A DNA stretch of 64,000 nucleotides from Pegoplata infirma (lineage: Eukaryota; Arthropoda; Insecta; Diptera; Anthomyiidae): NCBI GenBank assembly GCA_963921195.1, contig OY992537.1, positions 79,200,426 to 79,264,425 on the forward strand, written 5' to 3'. Shown in pieces: positions 32,719 through 42,825 of this stretch. The notes below the pieces were generated by a model. It did not search any database. It was given only the letters and a program-made list of their open reading frames with translations, and had not been told where the DNA came from. How positions within the stretch are numbered: position 1 is the first letter of the stretch; the number at the start of each line of letters is the position of its first letter. The position numbers were made by a program, and so were the translations under genes.

Positions 32719-35700
32719 TTATTGAGTGTTGGTTGGGAGTGGTGAAGGGGGGCCACAGTTTGTGGGCAGTAGGCATAGTTTTACTATTGAGCGCCGTATA
32801 AAGCCGTTTTGGGTTTTGATTTCGGCAACTCGAACTTTGCTGTCGGTTCCGTAGATCACTTTGGCAACACGGCCAAGCCGCCACTCGGAGGGGGGTAATA
32901 AATCGTCCTTGATGATGACGAAATCGTTTTCTTTGATGTTATGGCATTCAGTCTTCCACTTGAATCTTCGCTGGAGCTCAGTGATATACTCGTTTTTCCA
33001 GCGTCGTGCGAATACGTGTTGAAGAGCTTTAAGTCGATCCCATCGTTTGAGGAAACTTATTTTTTCTAAAGGTGGCTCTTCAGGGGCTTCAGGTGGTGCT
33101 ATCAGAGGGGCGCCTCGTAGCAGATGACCTGGAGTCAGTGGAAGGAGTTCGGTAGGGTTTTCACTTAATGGAGACATCGGACGCGAGTTCAATACTGCTT
33201 CGATGCGAACGAGGAGAGTGCTGAATTCTTCGAAAGTGAAAGTGAGATTATTTGCAACTTTCTTCAGATGCGATTTCATGCTCTTGACGGCAGCCTCCCA
33301 GAGGCCGCCCATGTGAGGAGCATATGGCGGTATAAAAGACCAGGTAAAGCCGTGGGAACCGTACTTTTCAATTAAAGCTTGTTCGGCGGTTTTCAGAAAG
33401 ACGTTATGTGTTTTTAATAACGCGTAGCTGGCACCCAGGAAATTGCGACCGTTGTCGGAAAACATGGTTTTAGGCAGACCTCGTCGGCCCGTGAACCTAG
33501 CGAAGCAGGCCATGAAAGCCTCTGTGGAGAGGTCGGAGCATGCTTCGAGGTGTACTGCTCGAGTGGAGAAACATACGAATACTGCTGCGTAACCTTTAAT
33601 TAATTTTGCGTTTCTTAAAGGTGATGATTTCACGTTGAATGGGCCAGCAAAGTCAACACCGGTGTAGGTGAACGGCAACGAAAAATTTACTCTCTCTGGA
33701 GGAAGTGTAGCCATTATTTGAAGCTGGAACTTGTGTTTGTAGATGGTGCACGCTCGGCAATTTCGAATACATTTTCGAACAAGGCTTCTAAGCCGCGGTA
33801 TATAAAAACGTTGTCTAAGCGCACGTAGCATAATGTGATGTTCAGCGTGGAGCAGTATGCGATGAGTATATTCGACGAGGAGTTTTGCAAAATGAGACTT
33901 TTCAGGTATTATTATAGGATGGCGTTCGTCGTAGCTTAACCCGGAGTTACTTAGCCTGCCTCCTACTCGGAGGAGCCCTTCTTTATCTATAAATGGGCTT
34001 AGGGTAAGTATTCTACTTTTTCGATGAACAGGTCTTTTATCTTGAAGACAATCGTACTCTCTGTTGAAGTGATTTTTCTGAGCGACCATGATAAGACGAG
34101 TTTTCACAAATTGAATTTCGTTGGAAGTGATGTATGGATCAATACAAAATGGTCGCTTGCAGATGCGGTTGATAAATCTAAAGCGATAACTTATTACTCT
34201 TAGCGCCTTGTCAAGCGATGAAAACTCTTCAAGCACGTCAGACTCATCCATCGGTGTGACCGAGGAGGTATTTTTTTCTTTACCTTCACCAGGATTGGTA
34301 TTTAGATGAAAGTTAGCGCTAAGTTGTGTTTTAGGACTTTTTTTCGTTTCCAAATCGGTTGGATCGAAAGTTCGAGGTTCTGGCCAGAGCTCGGGAGGTT
34401 GTCTTAGCCAGGAAGGCCCATGCCACCACAATTCACTTACTATAAGTTCTTGAGGGGAGCAGCCACGGGTACCAAGATCGGCGGGGTTGTCGTCGGTCTT
34501 TACATGGTTCCAATGATTTTGATTTGCAAAAGCACTAATTTTCTTGATACGATTTGAAACAAAAGTCTTTAAAGTATCAGGCGGTTTTTGCAGCCAACCT
34601 AGAACGATTGAGGAATCCGTCCACAGGTACATTTCATATTTGAACTTGTAGTCCGTTATTAGGCTTTTCATCAGCGTTGTTAATAACAGAGCTCCACACA
34701 GTTCGAGCTTAGGAATTGTCAGCTTTTTTAGAGGTGCGACTTTTGTTTTTGCTACCAGCAAATGACAGCTAATTGACCCGTCAGGAGCGGTTGTCCGAAT
34801 AAATACTGTGCCACAGTATGCCTTCTCGGACGAATCACAGAATCCGTGGATTTGTATTTGATGCTGCGGAGAAAAGTTTACCCATCTAGGAATCTTTAAG
34901 GTTGCTAAATGTGGGAGATTTTGTAGAAATTTGTTCCACCGTACGAGAATGTGTGGTAAAACGCCTTCATCCCACCCTGCCTTATCTTCCCATAACTCTT
35001 GCATCAATAGTTTTGCTACTACAACAACTGGGCCTAACCACCCTATTGGATCGAAAAGTTTTGCGATGACTGATAAGATCTGTCTTTTTGTAGCTAATGG
35101 GGTAATTTCAATTGGGTCAATAACATAGTAAAACGAATCTGTCATAGCATTCCATCGAATGCCCAATGTTTTGATAGAGCTAGAATCGTCAAACTTTAAA
35201 AAATCTTCGTCCAGAAGATCTTCCCGGGGCAAATGTTCAAGGAGAACTCGATCATTTGCAGTTATTTTCTTCATTGGAAGGTAAGCTGAGTTTAAAGCTT
35301 TTATAAGCTGGCACTGTTTGGTCTTTGCTTCTTCCAGATCATGACCACCAGACAGGATGTCATCCACGTAGATTTCGTTTTTCAAAATAAACGACGCTTT
35401 CGGATACAGATTCTTGCATGCGTTGCTAAGCTCTTGAAGAGTTCGAATGGCCAGGAATGGCGCACAATTTACACCAAACGTTACTGTCTTCAGTTGGTAT
35501 GCTTTCACTTGGTTTTCAGATTCGCTTTTGAATAAAATTTGTTGGTAGGGGCGGTCGGCTTCATGCACCAAAATTTGGCGATACATCTTCTCGATGTCTC
35601 CGGTGAAAACAAATCTATAATTTCGCCATTGCAAAATGATTTTCATTAAATCTGATTGTAGAATTGGACCCTGATGTAGAACGTCATTCAAGGAGAATCC

Positions 35701-38058
35701 ACTATTTGTTTTCTTAGAGGCGTTGAAGACGACGCGAACTTTTGTAGATTTACTTTCAGGTCGTACGACCGCATGATGGGGTAGAAAAAACGAGGAGTAT
35801 TTTTCAGCTGGAGCTTCATTGTGCAATACGGGTTCCATATGATTCAAGTCGATGTATTCTTGAAGAACCTTACTATATTGTGACTTTAATTCAGGCGTCC
35901 TGTTAAGTGTTTTTTCCATACGTAAATATTGCGCTAGTGCCATATTCCTTGAAGGACCCAAATAGATGTCGGTTGGAAATTCTTCTTTGAACGGCAGGCG
36001 AACGACATATCTACCCTCTGGCTGTCGGAAAATGGTTCTTTGGTAGTATTTTTCGCAGTAATCATAGGCTTCTGATATCTCAGTGTCCTTTTCAACCTCT
36101 TCTATCTCCCAAAACTTTTTAATTTGTTCGTGGAGAACGAAGTCTGCCGATGGCGAAACCATTGTTGAAAATGAATGTACCTCACTAATTGCCGCTGGTC
36201 CGGACAAATACCAACCAAAATGCGATTCTCTAGCTTCGAAACAGTCTAAAACATTTGATTGAACACCGCTAAGGTTTATATATGGCAAATAATCACTTCC
36301 AATGATCATGTCAATAGCTGCCGGCTTATAAAAATAGGGATCCGCCAGATCTAAATGCTTAACATTCTCTATACCGGACACCTTTACTCGTCGGGAGGGC
36401 AAAAAATGTGAAAGTTTTGAAACCACAATAGCCATGATATTTATTTTAAAATTCGACCCTCTTGATTTTAACGTCAAAAAACAACGACCTTTAGAACTAC
36501 CTACGACAGTTCCTCCCAGACCAGAAATTTGAGAATTATGAGCCTCCATTGGCAGCTCCAATTGTTGTTGAATACGCTTGGTGACAAATGATTTCTCAGA
36601 ACCGGCATCCAGGAGAGCCCTAATGGTGAAAAATTCTCCAGATTTTTCAATATTGACTAACGCTGTAGGCAAAACTGTTGTGCTTTCATTTTGAGCGAAA
36701 TGTGCTTGCACCCTTTCTGCGGGAGCGGTGGATGCTGCAGCTGTGTTTACTTGAGTTTTTGGAGCATTCGATTGTGCCTGAGCCCCAGAAAATGACGGCC
36801 TTTCGTCATCATGACGATACGGATGTGTTGTAGTTCTTGTATTTGCGGGCTTCTTGCGCTTATCACCGTCTTCGATGTGTAGCATCGTATGGTGCTTCTC
36901 ATTGCACCTCGTGCAAAGATTTTTACTCTGACACTTTGGTTTGAAGTGACCCGGGGAGAGACAATTAATGCAATATTTTTCATCGTATGCATATTTTACT
37001 CTTTCTTTCGGTGACAGGGACTTGAAATGTTTGCAGAGCCTCAAGGGGTGATTCTGCCTACACTTTTTGCAGCTAAACTTAGACTTTTCTGGAACCGATT
37101 GCGCGTGAAAAGACTGATTTTTTGACGATTGGCTTTCCTTTACGTAAGGTTTTCGCAAATCGGCAACTGTTTCCAGCATTTCGACCCTCTGGGAGAGGTA
37201 GTCACTCATGTTCTGCCATGTTGGCCAAACTTTGTGATCTTTTAAAGTGACCTCCCAAGCCCGTATGGTTTCTTCTGGAAGCCGTGATGCACACAAATGT
37301 ATTAATATTGCATCCCAAGTCTTTGTAAGCCCTAAAGTTTCAAAAATTTTTAAACTTTCGTTGATAACGCTTTGAATCTGCCGGATTGCCTTTGAAGATT
37401 CATTTTGTATGGCCTGCACCCCGAACATCGTCTTCATTTGTTGATGGGCCAGGATACGAGGATTTTCATACCTATCTTCTAATGCTTCCCAGGCTAAATT
37501 GAAACTTTCGTCAACTAAATCAAAACGACAAACTATTTGATTAGCTTCCCCCTTTGTTTTGCTTCGCAAATGGTAAAGTTTTTGCGCTTGAGACAAATGC
37601 GGATGTTTAATAACGACTGCCTTAAACATATCGCGGAAAGCTGGCCACTTGGAGTACCCTCCTTCAAACACTTGAATTTCACATGCTGGTAACTTCAACC
37701 CCGAATGATGACTTGTTGTTTTGTTTGCTTCTTGCTTTTCACCGGGTTGTTCCTTTTCTGCAATGTTCTCAGTTTTTATTCGGTCCAGTATGGCCGCCTT
37801 GCAGATTTCAAATTTGTCGCATGCTTCTTCAAACTTAGTCGATACTTCATCTTTGGCGTCTTCCTCCTGATCTTCTTCCTCCAATGAATATAAATATGCT
37901 TCATATGATTCTGCTGCTTTCGTCCATCTTCTATCCAACTCGACTAGTTTCACCTCAATGACAGATACTGTTACGTCGTTTTGCAGTAATATATCGAACT
38001 TGGAGCAACATGTGTTCAGCTGCTTGATGTCGGCTTTGCACCTCTTCTTTGCTGTCAT
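32719..38058 (-). CDS. BEL/Pao gag-pol polyprotein, intact
   Basis: One frame of 1779 codons encodes all proteins for reverse transcription and integration. N-terminal gag-like region with a DUF1759-type block (about residues 125-275). Three zinc-binding motifs: C330-C333-H337-C342, C363-C366-H371-C376, C382-C385-H389-H394. Aspartic protease (DUF1758-type) with DAGS, D484. Reverse transcriptase with D821 and YVDD (897-900). Pao-type RNase H with D1075, E1119, D1148, D1194. Integrase zinc motif (H1404, H1408, C1434, C1437), DDE core D1469, D1535, E1588, and a DUF5641-like C-terminus (about 1685-1765). No stop or frameshift, and no catalytic residue missing. The start ATG at 38058 has A at -3. 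Gag and Pol in one frame is normal for this family. Length is in the usual BEL/Pao range. Confidence 0.97.
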   Translation of the reverse strand: MTAKKRCKADIKQLNTCCSKFDILLQNDVTVSVIEVKLVELDRRWTKAAESYEAYLYSLEEEDQEEDAKDEVSTKFEEACDKFEICKAAILDRIKTENIAEKEQPGEKQEANKTTSHHSGLKLPACEIQVFEGGYSKWPAFRDMFKAVVIKHPHLSQAQKLYHLRSKTKGEANQIVCRFDLVDESFNLAWEALEDRYENPRILAHQQMKTMFGVQAIQNESSKAIRQIQSVINESLKIFETLGLTKTWDAILIHLCASRLPEETIRAWEVTLKDHKVWPTWQNMSDYLSQRVEMLETVADLRKPYVKESQSSKNQSFHAQSVPEKSKFSCKKCRQNHPLRLCKHFKSLSPKERVKYAYDEKYCINCLSPGHFKPKCQSKNLCTRCNEKHHTMLHIEDGDKRKKPANTRTTTHPYRHDDERPSFSGAQAQSNAPKTQVNTAAASTAPAERVQAHFAQNESTTVLPTALVNIEKSGEFFTIRALLDAGSEKSFVTKRIQQQLELPMEAHNSQISGLGGTVVGSSKGRCFLTLKSRGSNFKINIMAIVVSKLSHFLPSRRVKVSGIENVKHLDLADPYFYKPAAIDMIIGSDYLPYINLSGVQSNVLDCFEARESHFGWYLSGPAAISEVHSFSTMVSPSADFVLHEQIKKFWEIEEVEKDTEISEAYDYCEKYYQRTIFRQPEGRYVVRLPFKEEFPTDIYLGPSRNMALAQYLRMEKTLNRTPELKSQYSKVLQEYIDLNHMEPVLHNEAPAEKYSSFFLPHHAVVRPESKSTKVRVVFNASKKTNSGFSLNDVLHQGPILQSDLMKIILQWRNYRFVFTGDIEKMYRQILVHEADRPYQQILFKSESENQVKAYQLKTVTFGVNCAPFLAIRTLQELSNACKNLYPKASFILKNEIYVDDILSGGHDLEEAKTKQCQLIKALNSAYLPMKKITANDRVLLEHLPREDLLDEDFLKFDDSSSIKTLGIRWNAMTDSFYYVIDPIEITPLATKRQILSVIAKLFDPIGWLGPVVVVAKLLMQELWEDKAGWDEGVLPHILVRWNKFLQNLPHLATLKIPRWVNFSPQHQIQIHGFCDSSEKAYCGTVFIRTTAPDGSISCHLLVAKTKVAPLKKLTIPKLELCGALLLTTLMKSLITDYKFKYEMYLWTDSSIVLGWLQKPPDTLKTFVSNRIKKISAFANQNHWNHVKTDDNPADLGTRGCSPQELIVSELWWHGPSWLRQPPELWPEPRTFDPTDLETKKSPKTQLSANFHLNTNPGEGKEKNTSSVTPMDESDVLEEFSSLDKALRVISYRFRFINRICKRPFCIDPYITSNEIQFVKTRLIMVAQKNHFNREYDCLQDKRPVHRKSRILTLSPFIDKEGLLRVGGRLSNSGLSYDERHPIIIPEKSHFAKLLVEYTHRILLHAEHHIMLRALRQRFYIPRLRSLVRKCIRNCRACTIYKHKFQLQIMATLPPERVNFSLPFTYTGVDFAGPFNVKSSPLRNAKLIKGYAAVFVCFSTRAVHLEACSDLSTEAFMACFARFTGRRGLPKTMFSDNGRNFLGASYALLKTHNVFLKTAEQALIEKYGSHGFTWSFIPPYAPHMGGLWEAAVKSMKSHLKKVANNLTFTFEEFSTLLVRIEAVLNSRPMSPLSENPTELLPLTPGHLLRGAPLIAPPEAPEEPPLEKISFLKRWDRLKALQHVFARRWKNEYITELQRRFKWKTECHNIKENDFVIIKDDLLPPSEWRLGRVAKVIYGTDSKVRVAEIKTQNGFIRRSIVKLCLLPTNCGPPSPLPTNTQ

Positions 38059-38377
38059 CTTTAGTAATCGCTAACCGAATTTGAAACCAATAAGAGAAAA
38101 ACCTAACCGATAACTTCACCTTGGCTATCTTCGTGGAGAAGGAAACAAACCTTCTGTTGATGCAGCAATCAAAGTGAAAAAGAAAAAAAAATTGTGCCAA
38201 ATCTGAGATATGATAACTACTGCTGAACTCCAGGAATGACCCCAATCGTATATAATTGATACTCCTTTTAATTACCGTCCGTAATTTTGAAGTGCCCCAA
38301 ATATACTTTATTGTATCGCACCTTTTGATTTGAAAATGTGTTTAAAAATCAAAATTTTATATGGTATAATCGCCTAT

Positions 38378-39257
38378 AAATTTCTCCAAGAAATTTGTTA
38401 AAATATGCCCAATACTCAAATAAAATTTCCAAGAAATTTTTCGCTGTGTACCAGAAAACGATAGCTTATCAATTTCCCCCGGAAATTGTGTTAAAAAATC
38501 CAAAAAATTCAATAAAAATTTTTCACGGTGAACCCTACTGGTTGGTAGGACAATTTCTCCAAGAAATTGTTTTAAAAAAAAATCGATAATAATCGATACA
38601 AATTTTCAAAAATTTTTGCGGCGTACCAAAGTCGTAGACTTAACAATTTCTCCAAGAAATTGTGTAAAAAAAAATCAAAAATAATCGATAAAAATTTTTC
38701 CAAAAAATTTTGCGGTGTACCAAAGTCGTAGACTTGACAATTTCTCCAAGAAATTGTGTTAACAAACAAATACAAATAAATCGCGCAAAAATCACTTAGT
38801 AAAACTCGTTGTGCCTAACCCCTTTTGTTTTCCAAAATATCACAATATAATGTAAAAGGTTATACAAAATAAAATAAATCTTTGAGAAAAAAAAATTGTA
38901 TATAAGTAGCTTTTGAATCATAAATTTCTCCCAGAAATTTTGTAAACGATCAATCAACAATCTTTATAAAATAATTTTCGCTGAGTGTACCCAAAAAATG
39001 TGTGATTGTGTATCAATATCAGTGGATTTACAATTTCTCCAAGAAATTGTGTTAAAAAAGCCAATAAATTCACTTAAAATTTTCACAGTGTACCAAAAAA
39101 ATTTGTTTGAGTGTACCAAAATTTGATTATAAGCTTCTCCAAGAAGTTTCGTAAATAATCAACCAGTAAAAAAAAGATTTTTTTTCAGTGTAATAATTTT
39201 TCTCCGTGTATACAATCTTTTGTGTCAGTGTATCAATAATTTCTCCAAGAAATATTG
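38378..39257 (-). promoter_or_regulatory. Array of ten stem-loops in the BEL leader
   Basis: Stem-loops at 38378-38396, 38422-38440, 38470-38488, 38550-38570, 38643-38663, 38737-38757, 38932-38950, 39030-39050, 39131-39149 and 39234-39257. In the minus-strand RNA the type form is ACAAUUUCU, UGG, AGAAAUUGU. All have a 3-nt loop (UGG, GGG or UUG). Stem changes are compensated: CAAUUUCC with GGAAAUUG at 38470, AAAUUUCU with AGAAAUUU at 38378 and 38932, CUUCU with AGAAG at 39131. GUACAC or GUACAC-like words lie between the loops. Candidates: packaging or dimerisation signal, Gag-binding sites, or translation control. Confidence 0.8.
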
Positions 39258-40615
39258 TAAAATATCACCAACGAAAATTTTTTATTTAAAAATGTACACT
39301 TTTTTTCTCACTATTTTGCCAAACAATTTTTCGACGTGTACCACTATTTTTTTTCAAAAACACAACTTATTTCCACCAAACTATTTTTCTTTAATTTCAG
39401 GGTTAAAAAAAAAATCGATTAACTAACTCACCGGTTTTTTAATTTTTCCCCTGGTGATCACTGGTATCGGAAACCCTGATTTTTTTTCTTCGTATGGTGG
39501 TGTTTTTTTTTCCAAGTATTGCTGTTGTTGTTATTTTTGTGAGACAGTTTCTAACTGTTGATTTTATAGCGGCACAAATTTATAAAAACACAAGAATTCT
39601 TTAATTGCAATTAAATTAAATGCACTTTTTGCTAATTCTTGGAGAATTGTTGTATTTGTTGTTTTTTTTCTTTATTATCTTTTTTTTTTTTTTTTATCCA
39701 CTGTTCTCCTTTTTGTTTGTTACCACTTGTTGCATTTTTTTTATTTCACTTTCACACACTATTTTTTTTATATGTATTTTGGAATATTTTTTTTGTAAAT
39801 ATTGCTTTTATTTATTTAATATTTGATTAATATTTTCTTCGCAATATTTTATACACGATCTCCTTACAAAAAAATAATTTCAGTGTGAAATTTAATTCGT
39901 GGGTTTAACAATATTTCGTCTTTTCCTCTCCTGTACCTTCCAATGCAATGAGGAACGATGTGGAATCGAAGCAATTTGTTGTAATTTCATGCGGTAAGAT
40001 AAATGACAATTCTTTAATTGCTACTGCGCATGACCGATAATAGTGATGATTTCTTTTTATTTTAGTTTGGTACTTTTTTAGATTTTAGTGGTACTTTTTC
40101 AATATAATGGTACAATTCAACGGAAATGTTAGGGATTTATCTTTTTTGTACTGGATATCTCAATTCTGATAATTTCTTTCAATATTTTTGCAATCTCGTA
40201 GAGAAAAAAAAAATATTGTCGCACAAAATACCAATAAAAAACACATTACATACCTTATTTATTCCTGAATTATGTTCAAACCTTTACAAATTCTTCTTGA
40301 ATTGTTCTGCCTTGGAGGTTTGGTGTGATTATCCTATAATCTGTGTGCCGGGATGCACAAAATTATGACGTCTCGTTCGATCGGTTTATAAGCACGGGAT
40401 GCTGTTGATGAAGAGCCGCTTGATGATAATGAAGTACTTGTTTTAAATTACTTCTGCTGCCGGGATGTAGCCTTGTAATTTTATTAGCCAAACAGTCCTC
40501 CAGTATGACTGCTGCTGTAGATGTTGGGGTTGTTCGGGTAGAGCGCAACCGCCGGGGGTTTTAGTGGACACCTTGTCACTAATTCTATTCCACTCCTAGC
40601 CAAATCTAGGAGGTA

Positions 40616-40626
40616 TCGAAGGACCA
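40616..40626 (-). promoter_or_regulatory. Primer-binding site, tRNA-Tyr type
   Basis: TGGTCCTTCGA on the minus strand starts 2 nt inside the 5' LTR. It is complementary to the 3' end TCGAAGGACCA, which matches eukaryotic tRNA-Tyr as I know it (11 nt). Confidence 0.75.
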
Positions 40627-40628
40627 AA

Positions 40629-40977
40629 TGTTGACTTCCAAAGTCAGTTTAAGGATTAGAAATGAAAAGTCCTTGTTTTATTTAATGTTCTTCACGAACC
40701 AAATTTGTTTAAAACTAGGCGCTTTTATTATAGGCTTCAATGCCCTTGAGTTGTTCTTCTAATACTAAAAATGTAACTGACTTCTATTTTGTACAATAAA
40801 AAGGAACAAAAAAATCATGTTACTAAAAACTAATACACACAAAGAAAAGTGTGTATATCAAATTTAAATGAGCCAATCAAATTGGTATAAGAGATCAATA
40901 CAAAATTAAACGATCTTAATATATACATCACCATCCGTTGACATCTCAATTAACCCATTGTTAAACAGGGTTTAACA
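40629..40977 (-). repeat. 5' LTR of the BEL/Pao element
   Basis: 349 bp, the same as 31793-32141. Acts as promoter for the genomic RNA on the minus strand. It begins with the palindrome TGTTAAACCCTGTTTAACA (40959-40977). Confidence 0.95.
40775..40780 (-). promoter_or_regulatory. Initiator-like TCAGTT in the 5' LTR
   Basis: TCAGTT on the minus strand matches the arthropod Inr consensus. No TATA box sits at -30, so a TATA-less, Inr-driven promoter is likely. This would put R between here and the AATAAA. Confidence 0.5.
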
Positions 40978-41043
40978 CATACCAAAAAAAGCAACAAAGA
41001 AGTTGTAAAATTTGGCTTTTCTTCCCAAAAAAAAAACAAAAAA

Positions 41044-41710
41044 CAAGTGAGAGTGTTAAATTCGGCTGTGCCGAATCCTTGATACCCTCCAATGCGTTTA
41101 AAATTAAAAAAAATCGCAGGTGCTTTTTTTTTGTGGAGGGGGGGGGGGTTGGCGAAGTTGGTGGGGGACACCTGTACCCCCGCTATATATGTTTACAAAT
41201 TATTTGTTTATGATATTAATGGTTAAATAATAAATTTTTATCGTTATTTTTAATTAATTTCTATAACCACGCCCCCAAAGAGGGGTGGCCTGAAAAAAAC
41301 CGTATTTTCTAACCCCCTTGATCCAAGCGCAGGTCTATGAACATAATATGGCATACAAATGTTACATTTGTTCAGCAAAAATTAAAAAAAAACTCGTAAA
41401 AATATCGTATTTTTCAGGGTCGTTTTAGCTCTTCAAGGGGGAACTTTTTTCCCCCTGGTCCGATTTTGCCCATCTTCGAACTTAACCTTACCAGTAACAT
41501 AAGAGATATTCTTGCCCAATTTCAGGGGTCTAGCTCTTTTGGTTTGGACTGCATCGTTATTTCTACAGACGGACGGACGGACATCGCTAGAATGTCTTAG
41601 ATTCTATCATGGATCAATATTATATAGACTTTGTGGGTCCCCGACCAATATTTCGATGTGTTATACACGGAATGACAAAGTGAGTATACTGTGGTTGGAG
41701 GGTATAAAAA
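41044..41710 (-). mobile_element. mini-me-like element, complete copy
   Basis: Hairpin end with ATTCGGCTGTGCCGAAT, a G-rich patch, GGGGGAACTTTTTTCCCCCT, GACGGACGGACGGACATCG, a short TA run, then GGTTGGAGGGTATAAAAA. Closest to the interrupted copy at 632. It lies 60 bp beyond the BEL target duplication. Confidence 0.8.
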
Positions 41711-41794
41711 TGTAAAATTTCGCAGACCTTTAAATTTTGCTGAAAATTTTGAAAGATTTTTGAAATTTTAGTTTTTGAAATTTTTTTTGTATAG

Positions 41795-41995
41795 TTTTGT
41801 GAGTGTGAGTCAACGTGAGTGTGAGTGCAGCTTGCGTGAGTGCACGTGAGTGTGAGTTGTATTAAATTTTCTCACGTGATTGTGAGTGAGTGTGAGTAGA
41901 AAAAATATATTCGTGAGTGAGTGTGCGTGATTCAAAAATTCCTGTCGTGAGCGTGAGTGAGTATGAGTCAAAAATCACTCACGCGCCCATCTCTA
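41795..41995. repeat. GTGAGTGTGAGT-rich segment
   Basis: Repeated GTGAGTGTGAGT and CTCACGTGATTGTGAG words ending in CGCCCATCTCTAATA. Same vocabulary as 31590-31770 and 59040-59140. Likely hAT-like subterminal sequence. Confidence 0.6.
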
Positions 41996-42150
41996 ATACA
42001 TATCCAAAAAAATATTATTCGTATCCGTGACATCTTTATCGTGTTGTGAAATGTATCAAAAATACAGTAAGAAAATGCGTTTTTAGCCTTTTTTCAAATT
42101 TTTTATAACAAAAAATTAATTTTGAGATTGCCTGAAAAATTATCGTTTCC

Positions 42151-42425
42151 CAGTTGGCAAAATAAAATCACACCTGACATACTGCTGACTCTCCCTTTAT
42201 GAAATCGCTGACATCTTCATACAATTTTTCAAAATGTCATCAATAACATGTCTGCAGTTGGTCAGCAGTGTCCACCAGTATCGGCCACTAACAATTCGTT
42301 TAAACAACCCCTGACCAACTGCTGACATGTCATTGATGACATTTTAAAAAATTGTATGAAGATGTCAGCAATTTTATAAAGGGCGAGTCAGCAGTAAGTC
42401 AGGTGTGATTTTTCTGCCGACTGGG
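42151..42425. mobile_element. Long-TIR MITE, ends CCCAGTTGGCA
   Basis: CCCAGTTGGCA and TGCCGACTGGG are ends of inverted arms about 130 bp long that share ATCACACCTGAC, CTGCTGACTC and GACATCTTCATACAATTTTT. No clear target duplication and no coding sequence. Confidence 0.75.
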
Positions 42426-42429
42426 TTGT

Positions 42430-42817
42430 TTTTTTCTAAAAACTATATGTTTAAATTTTTAGCCAAATCGGACAATTTTGACCCAGTCCCCTGGGGGGTT
42501 AAAGTTTTTTGTATAAACCAAAAAAAAAATTTAGGACCAAATTTTAACTCCCCAGCGGCACAGGTTAAAATTGTCAAATTTGGCTAAAAACTTATCAGTA
42601 AAAGCAAAATTTCAGCTTAAATCCTTTCAAGTCAAAAAATTTTTTTTTTTAAATTTTTTGAGCAGGACCCCAACAGCCTTAGTTTTTTTTCGAAGTCAAT
42701 TTTTAAGCGGAAGGGCTTATCCCAAAAAAATGTGACTACATAAATCTTATTTTTTTTTTTAAATTTCTGTCCATGAAGAAGAGGAATTTCTTTCGGAAAC
42801 AGTTTTTGTGAACGTGA
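42430..42817. other. Diverged repeat, no gene
   Basis: TTTTTAGCCAAATCGGACAA also occurs, diverged, at about 31420, so this is dispersed repeat sequence. No domain is visible in the frames present. Confidence 0.45.
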
Positions 42818-42825
42818 CAATTTTG

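Larger units (their letters stand above)
38059..40628 (-). other. 5' leader of the BEL/Pao element
   Basis: 2570 bp between the 5' LTR and gag, long for an LTR element. It holds the primer site, a 61-codon frame at 40548-40363 of unknown meaning, an AT-rich tract and the phased stem-loops at 38378-39257. Several upstream ATGs imply that gag is reached by splicing, reinitiation or an internal entry site (inference). Confidence 0.75.
31793..40977 (-). mobile_element. Complete BEL/Pao LTR retrotransposon
   Basis: Two 349-bp LTRs read base for base the same, and a perfect 5-bp target duplication CATAC flanks the element (31788-31792 and 40978-40982). On the minus strand the order is 5' LTR, tRNA-Tyr-type primer site, 2.6-kb leader with a stem-loop array, a single gag-pol frame, a 577-bp 3' region and the 3' LTR. 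A 5-bp duplication, a TG...CA LTR, and the domain order gag, protease, RT, RNase H, integrase are typical of BEL/Pao. The coding part is much less AT-rich than its surroundings. Identical LTRs and an open frame indicate a very recent insertion and possible autonomy. No env-like frame follows pol. Confidence 0.97.

Noticed and set aside
37955..38245. 96-codon minus-strand frame overlapping the gag start
   Set aside because: Out of frame with gag, no motif, and mostly leader sequence.
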